From Paracoccaceae bacterium (GTDB lineage: Bacteria > Pseudomonadota > Alphaproteobacteria > Rhodobacterales > Rhodobacteraceae), in the NCBI GenBank assembly GCA_024304875.1, contig JAMWZF010000025.1, positions 1-16,778 on the forward strand: a stretch of DNA of 16,778 bases, given 5' to 3'. The translations under genes and the position numbers were made by a program. The stretch's first letter is position 1, and the number at the start of each line of letters is the position of its first letter. Shown piece after piece: positions 14,042 to 16,778 of the stretch. The notes under the pieces were generated by a model. It was not told the origin of the DNA, ran no database searches, and saw only the letters and a program-made list of their open reading frames with translations.

Positions 14042-15697
14042 ATGGCCAGCTACCAGTACGTCTACCACATGGACGGTGTGTCCAAGACCTATCCGGGCGG
14101 CAAGAAGACCTTCGAGAACATCCGCCTCAGCTTCCTGCCCGGCGTCAAGATCGGCGTCGTCGGCGTGAACGGCGCCGGTAAATCCACCCTGCTGCGGATC
14201 ATGGCCGGCCTCGACAAGGACTTCACCGGCGAGGCCTGGGCCGCGGAGGGCGCCCGCGTCGGCTATCTCCCGCAGGAGCCGGAGCTGGATAACGCGCTGA
14301 CCGTGCGGGAAAACGTCATGCTGGGCGTGAAGGCCAAGAAGGACATCCTCGACCGCTACAACGAGCTGGCGATGAACTACTCCGACGAGACAGCCGAGGA
14401 GATGGCGACGCTGCAGGACGAGATCGACAGCCAGAACCTCTGGGACCTCGACGCGCAGATCGACGTCGCGATGGAGGCCCTGCGTTGCCCGCCGGACGAC
14501 GCCAGCGTGGAGACCCTCTCGGGCGGGGAGAAGCGCCGCGTCGCGCTTTGCCAGCTCTTGCTGGAGGCGCCCGACATGCTGCTGCTGGACGAGCCGACCA
14601 ACCACCTCGACGCCGAGACGATCGCCTGGCTCCAGAACCACCTCATCGAGTACAAGGGCACGATCCTTGTCGTGACCCACGACCGGTATTTCCTCGACGA
14701 CATCACCGGCTGGATCCTCGAACTCGACCGCGGCCGGGGCATCCCCTACGAGGGGAACTATTCCGCCTGGCTCGAGCAGAAGGCCAAGCGGCTGGAGCAG
14801 GAGGCCCGCGAGGACAAGTCCAAGCAGAAGACGCTGGAGCGCGAGCTGGAATGGATGCGGCAGGGCCAGAAGGCCCGGCAGGCCAAGTCCAAGGCCCGGA
14901 TCGCCGCCTACGAGGAGATGGCCGGCCAGTCCGAGCGCGAGAAGATCGGCAAGGCCCAGATCATCATCCCGAACGGCAAGCGCCTCGGCGGCAAGGTGAT
15001 CGAGGTCACCGGGCTGCAGAAGGCGATGGGCGACAAGTTGTTGATCGAGAACCTCGATTTCAGCCTGCCCCCCGGCGGCATCGTCGGCGTGATCGGCCCC
15101 AACGGCGCCGGCAAGTCGACCCTGTTCCGCATGCTGACCGGGCAGGAGAAGCCGGACGCGGGGACGATCGAATACGGCGAGACGGTGGATCTCGCCTACG
15201 TCGACCAGTCCCGCGATGCGCTCAGCCCGACGGCGACGGTCTGGGAGGAGATCTCGGGCGGGGCGGAGGTGATCGACCTCGGCGACGCGCAGATGAACTC
15301 CCGCGCCTACTGCGGCGCCTTCAACTTCAAGGGCGGCGACCAGCAGAAGAAGGTGGGCCAGCTCTCGGGCGGGGAACGCAACCGGGTCCACATGGCCAAG
15401 CTGCTGAAATCGGGCGGCAACGTCCTGCTTCTCGACGAGCCGACCAACGACCTCGACGTGGAGACCTTGCGGGCGCTCGAGGACGCGCTGGTCGATTTCG
15501 CGGGCTGCGCGGTGGTCATCTCCCACGACCGCTTCTTCCTCGACCGCATTTGCACCCACATCCTCGCCTTCGAGGGCGAGGCTCATGTGGAGTGGTTCCA
15601 GGGCAACTTCGAGGACTACGAAGAGGACAAGAAGGCCCGCCTCGGCGCCGACGCGCTGGAACCGAAGCGGGTGAAGTTCAAGAAGTTCGCCCGCTAG
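14042..15697 (+). CDS. ettA: Energy-dependent translational throttle protein EttA (ABC-F)
   Basis: The 551-aa protein is a soluble ABC-F ATPase with two nucleotide-binding domains and no membrane segments. Domain 1 has Walker A GVNGAGKST (41-49), signature LSGGEKRR (159-166) and Walker B/switch LLDEPTNHLD (181-190, catalytic E184). Domain 2 has GPNGAGKST (352-360), LSGGERNR (441-448) and LLLDEPTNDLD (462-472, E466). The segment near 94-135 fits the EttA arm, and the charged helical linker near 240-300 is the P-site tRNA-interaction motif. The N-terminus MASYQYVYHMDGVSKTYPGG is typical of EttA. In E. coli it binds the ribosomal E site and gates the first elongation cycle according to ADP/ATP ratio. 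GGAG lies six nt before the ATG. A strong inverted repeat follows the stop directly. Confidence 0.97.
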   Translation: MASYQYVYHMDGVSKTYPGGKKTFENIRLSFLPGVKIGVVGVNGAGKSTLLRIMAGLDKDFTGEAWAAEGARVGYLPQEPELDNALTVRENVMLGVKAKKDILDRYNELAMNYSDETAEEMATLQDEIDSQNLWDLDAQIDVAMEALRCPPDDASVETLSGGEKRRVALCQLLLEAPDMLLLDEPTNHLDAETIAWLQNHLIEYKGTILVVTHDRYFLDDITGWILELDRGRGIPYEGNYSAWLEQKAKRLEQEAREDKSKQKTLERELEWMRQGQKARQAKSKARIAAYEEMAGQSEREKIGKAQIIIPNGKRLGGKVIEVTGLQKAMGDKLLIENLDFSLPPGGIVGVIGPNGAGKSTLFRMLTGQEKPDAGTIEYGETVDLAYVDQSRDALSPTATVWEEISGGAEVIDLGDAQMNSRAYCGAFNFKGGDQQKKVGQLSGGERNRVHMAKLLKSGGNVLLLDEPTNDLDVETLRALEDALVDFAGCAVVISHDRFFLDRICTHILAFEGEAHVEWFQGNFEDYEEDKKARLGADALEPKRVKFKKFAR

Positions 15698-15742
15698 GGC
15701 ACCCGATCGGCCGCCGCGGTTCCCTTCGACACATCGGGTGCC
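15698..15742 (+). terminator. Ten-base-pair inverted repeat at the end of ettA
   Basis: GGCACCCGAT (15698-15707) and ATCGGGTGCC (15733-15742) are perfect complements, starting the base after the ettA stop codon and enclosing 25 nt. The position argues for transcript-end function. The long loop and lack of a T-run are unlike a standard intrinsic terminator, so it may stabilise the 3' end or be a protein-binding site. Confidence 0.55.
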
Positions 15743-15765
15743 TCGGACGGCCCTCGAAACGGTGT

Positions 15766-15833
15766 GTTAAGGAAAGCCTGACTTAACGAAAGGGTCGCTC
15801 CGTGCGACCCTGTTCTCGGCCTCGCGTGGGCCG
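15766..15833 (+). other. Three consecutive hairpins upstream of the 33-aa gene
   Basis: GTTAAG/CTTAAC (15766-15771 with 15782-15787), AGGGTCGC/GCGACCCT (15791-15798 with 15804-15811, 5-nt loop) and CGGCC/GGCCG (15817-15821 with 15829-15833) follow one another. The middle stem of eight perfect pairs is the strongest. They lie 47-114 nt before a well-placed ribosome-binding site, so they could form a structured leader, an attenuator or a separate small RNA. No matching riboswitch or known RNA family was recognised. Confidence 0.45.
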
Positions 15834-15879
15834 GGAAACGTCCGCCGGGCCAGTTTGCTGGTTGGGGAAGGACGAAAAA

Positions 15880-15981
15880 ATGACGAAGTCATCGGATCCC
15901 AAGGGTCAACCGCGGCCCAAGCCGAAGCCGAAACCGCAGGGGCCGGCAACGCCCATCTTCCGGGACTACGCGATGATCTGA
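15880..15981 (+). CDS. Small Pro/Lys-rich protein of 33 aa, unknown function
   Basis: An ATG preceded by GGGGAAGGA (7-nt spacing after AAGGA, 15868-15872) opens a 33-codon frame: MTKSSDPKGQ at the start, a Pro-Lys repeat stretch (about 11-20), then GPATPIFRDYAMI to the end. About four fifths of its codons end in G or C, as in the neighbouring real genes. It is strongly basic in the middle, has no membrane segment and is probably disordered. I do not recognise a family. The strong ribosome-binding site, codon pattern and following hairpin support a real gene; the small size keeps confidence moderate. Confidence 0.62.
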   Translation: MTKSSDPKGQPRPKPKPKPQGPATPIFRDYAMI

Positions 15982-16002
15982 CGGCCGCATGCACGCGCCG
16001 CC

Positions 16003-16022
16003 CGCCACCGGGACCGGTGGCG
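16003..16022 (+). terminator. Hairpin after the 33-aa gene
   Basis: CGCCACCGG (16003-16011) and CCGGTGGCG (16014-16022) are perfect complements separated by GA; a physical hairpin would have about seven pairs and a six-base loop. It begins 22 nt after the stop codon. No T-run follows, so terminator function is inferred from position only. Confidence 0.45.
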
Positions 16023-16091
16023 CCTCGCTGTTGCGGGGAACCAAACTGCCATTCCGCGCATTCGCCTGCATCTCAACTGGAGGCGACCCCC

Positions 16092-16169
16092 ATGAAGGGC
16101 ATTCTTGCGTGGCTGATCGGCATACCGATCCCGATCATCATCATTCTCTACCTCGTCGACGTGTTCTGA
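16092..16169 (+). CDS. Single-span membrane microprotein of 25 aa
   Basis: An ATG with GGAGG eight nt upstream (16079-16083) opens a 25-aa product, MKGILAWLIGIPIP at the start and LYLVDVF at the end, with an uninterrupted Ile-rich hydrophobic centre. It is almost entirely one membrane helix with a Pro-x-Pro kink near residues 12-14. The next gene's Shine-Dalgarno overlaps its stop codon and that gene starts 10 nt later, so the two are translated together. I believe similar microproteins exist in Rhodobacterales, but I cannot name a family. The function is unknown; a partner of the DUF3309 protein or another membrane complex is a reasonable guess. Confidence 0.72.
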   Translation: MKGILAWLIGIPIPIIIILYLVDVF

Positions 16170-16179
16170 GGAGGGACCG

Positions 16180-16335
16180 ATGCTGTACACCATTCTCATC
16201 CTCCTCCTCGTCCTCGCCCTCATCGGCGCCCTGCCGCGCTGGGGACATTCGGCGAACTGGGGTTATGCGCCGTCGGGCGTCCTGACCGTCGTTCTGGTCG
16301 TGGTCGTGGTGCTGTTGCTCACCGGACGGATCTGA
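16180..16335 (+). CDS. DUF3309 family small membrane protein
   Basis: The 51-aa product has two hydrophobic helices (about 2-18 and 34-48) around the conserved loop GALPRWGHSANWGYAPSG, the signature of DUF3309. A strong AGGAGG (16169-16174) overlapping the stop of the 25-aa gene lies 5 nt before the ATG. The family is widespread in proteobacteria and has no known function; members are often seen among stress-related genes. It should sit in the inner membrane as a helical hairpin. Coupling to the 25-aa microprotein suggests the two act together. Confidence 0.9.
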   Translation: MLYTILILLLVLALIGALPRWGHSANWGYAPSGVLTVVLVVVVVLLLTGRI

Positions 16336-16370
16336 GCAGTTCTCCGCTGAAGGTCACCCCGCCACCGAAT

Positions 16371-16450
16371 TGTCTTGCGTCATCGGCGCAAAGCGCAGAT
16401 AGGGGCGGGGCGACGTTATCCTATCTCGACCCTGTCTTCCTTCATCGGCG
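16371..16450 (+). repeat. Imperfect 18-nt direct repeat in the region before the cold-shock gene
   Basis: TGTCTT-N3-TCATCGGCG occurs at 16371-16388 and again at 16433-16450. The two copies agree at 16 of 18 positions and are 62 nt apart, close to six helical turns. Both lie on the same strand within the 192-nt gap between the DUF3309 gene and the cold-shock gene. They may be paired protein-binding sites or a duplicated leader segment. Confidence 0.7.
16397..16426. repeat. Seven-base inverted repeat between the two direct-repeat copies
   Basis: AGATAGG (16397-16403) and CCTATCT (16420-16426) are perfect complements separated by 16 nt. The element sits between the 18-nt direct repeats, so it may be part of the same control region: an operator or an mRNA stem in the leader. 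Confidence 0.45.
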
Positions 16451-16481
16451 TGCAGTTCTTCGATCTAGCTGACACAGCCGG

Positions 16482-16504
16482 GCTGCCGCACTTCCGCGGG
16501 CAGC
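16482..16504 (+). promoter_or_regulatory. Hairpin in the cold-shock gene leader
   Basis: GCTGCCGC (16482-16489) pairs with GCGGGCAGC (16496-16504) with one bulged G and the loop ACTTCC. It ends 23 nt before the ATG and just upstream of the AAGGA ribosome-binding site. Cold-shock mRNAs commonly have long structured 5' leaders that respond to temperature; this stem may be part of one. Confidence 0.45.
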
Positions 16505-16527
16505 ACCCATGACAAGGAAGACTTCAC

Positions 16528-16734
16528 ATGGCCACTGGCACCGTGAAATGGTTCAACACCACCAAAGGTTTCGGCTTCATCGCTCCTGAGAGCGGCGGCA
16601 AGGACGTGTTCGTCCACATCTCCGCCGTCGAGCGTTCGGGCCTGACCGGTCTGCAGGACGACCAGAAGGTCACCTACGACCTCGAATCCGGCCGCGACGG
16701 CCGCGAGAGCGCCATCAACCTGGCCCTCGCCTGA
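16528..16734 (+). CDS. Cold-shock protein (CspA family)
   Basis: The 68-aa protein is one cold-shock domain, an OB-fold that binds single-stranded RNA and DNA. RNP1 is KGFGFI (13-18) and RNP2 is DVFVHI (26-31), with the aromatic W8 and the F residues that stack on bases; MATGTVKWFN is the standard N-terminus. It is expected to act as an RNA chaperone, melting mRNA structure at low temperature or during growth changes. A GGA 9 nt before the ATG serves as ribosome-binding site. The 192-nt upstream gap, with repeats and hairpins, suggests leader-based regulation. A large GC-rich hairpin follows the stop. Which csp paralogue it is cannot be told. Confidence 0.96.
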   Translation: MATGTVKWFNTTKGFGFIAPESGGKDVFVHISAVERSGLTGLQDDQKVTYDLESGRDGRESAINLALA

Positions 16735-16740
16735 TCGGCC

Positions 16741-16773
16741 GGCCGGCGGCCCCCCGACCCGGGGGCCCCGGCC
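16741..16773 (+). terminator. Terminator hairpin of the cold-shock gene
   Basis: GGCCGG (16741-16746) pairs with CCGGCC (16768-16773), and GGCCCCC (16748-16754) with GGGGGCC (16761-16767), giving 13 pairs with one bulged C and a 6-nt loop. It starts 6 nt after the stop codon. The window ends 5 nt later, so a T-run cannot be checked. Confidence 0.75.
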
Positions 16774-16778
16774 ATCCC

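Noticed and set aside
14006..15586. Long minus-strand open frame opposite ettA
   Set aside because: Antisense shadow of ettA, with a Leu/Val/Asp/Gly-rich composition and no motif.
15767..15786. CtrA binding site (TTAA repeats)
   Set aside because: The two TTAA are 12 nt apart, not 7, and are better explained as arms of a short inverted repeat.
16037..16062. ECF sigma (EcfG-type) promoter GGAAC-N17-CATT before the 25-aa gene
   Set aside because: The -10 differs from CGTT, and the general stress sigma factor EcfG is generally missing in Rhodobacterales; the match is too short to claim.
1..16778. CRISPR arrays, IS elements, tRNA or rRNA genes, phage genes
   Set aside because: No regularly spaced repeats, transposase or integrase motifs, T-arm sequences or rRNA-like stretches were found on either strand.

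Overview
The window is a high-GC chromosomal segment with the gene content and order of an alphaproteobacterium, most likely of the order Rhodobacterales. The main reasons are a SAM/SAH-type riboswitch directly before metK (a class known from this order), the run ybeY - CBS/CorC - lnt - metK - trmB, and a DUF3309 small membrane protein. Nothing looks like a phage, plasmid, IS element, CRISPR array or tRNA/rRNA gene. It is mostly core housekeeping DNA with a few accessory inserts.

Layout. (1) 1-1289, minus strand: an ArsR-family repressor overlapping a protein made of two fused AHSA1/SRPBCC domains, with a candidate operator in the divergent gap before ybeY. (2) 1396-6686, plus strand: ybeY (rRNA maturation), a CBS-domain CorC/YbeX-like protein, lnt (lipoprotein N-acylation), then a separate unit of promoter, SAM/SAH riboswitch, metK and an intrinsic terminator, then an AT-richer gap and trmB. 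(3) 6744-8141, plus strand: gnd (6-phosphogluconate dehydrogenase) with its own promoter. (4) 8149-9344, minus strand: nadD translationally coupled to a gamma-glutamylcyclotransferase-like gene. (5) 9510-11929, minus strand: an intracellular GH43 beta-xylosidase-type hydrolase coupled to a TolB-like beta-propeller protein, preceded by a promoter with a LacI-like palindrome at its start point. (6) 12144-14009: a membrane-anchored PAS-GGDEF-EAL cyclic-di-GMP protein. (7) 14042-15697: ettA, an ABC-F translation factor. (8) 15766-16335: structured leader sequences and three very small genes (33, 25 and 51 aa). (9) 16528-16734: a cold-shock protein with a repeat-rich leader.

How the parts relate. 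YbeY, EttA, TrmB and the cold-shock protein all act on RNA or translation. MetK supplies S-adenosylmethionine, which TrmB and other methyltransferases use, and the riboswitch should repress metK when SAM/SAH is abundant. Gnd (NADPH, ribulose-5-phosphate) and NadD (NAD synthesis) are central metabolism. The GH43/TolB pair and the ArsR/SRPBCC pair look like accessory cassettes between core genes.

I found no clear case of an entirely new system. The items most worth a second look are the tiny-gene cluster with its hairpin leaders, the 18-nt direct repeat in the cold-shock leader, the GH43/propeller pair with its operator, and the double-AHSA1 fusion. All functional statements rest on motif reading; no database search was possible.
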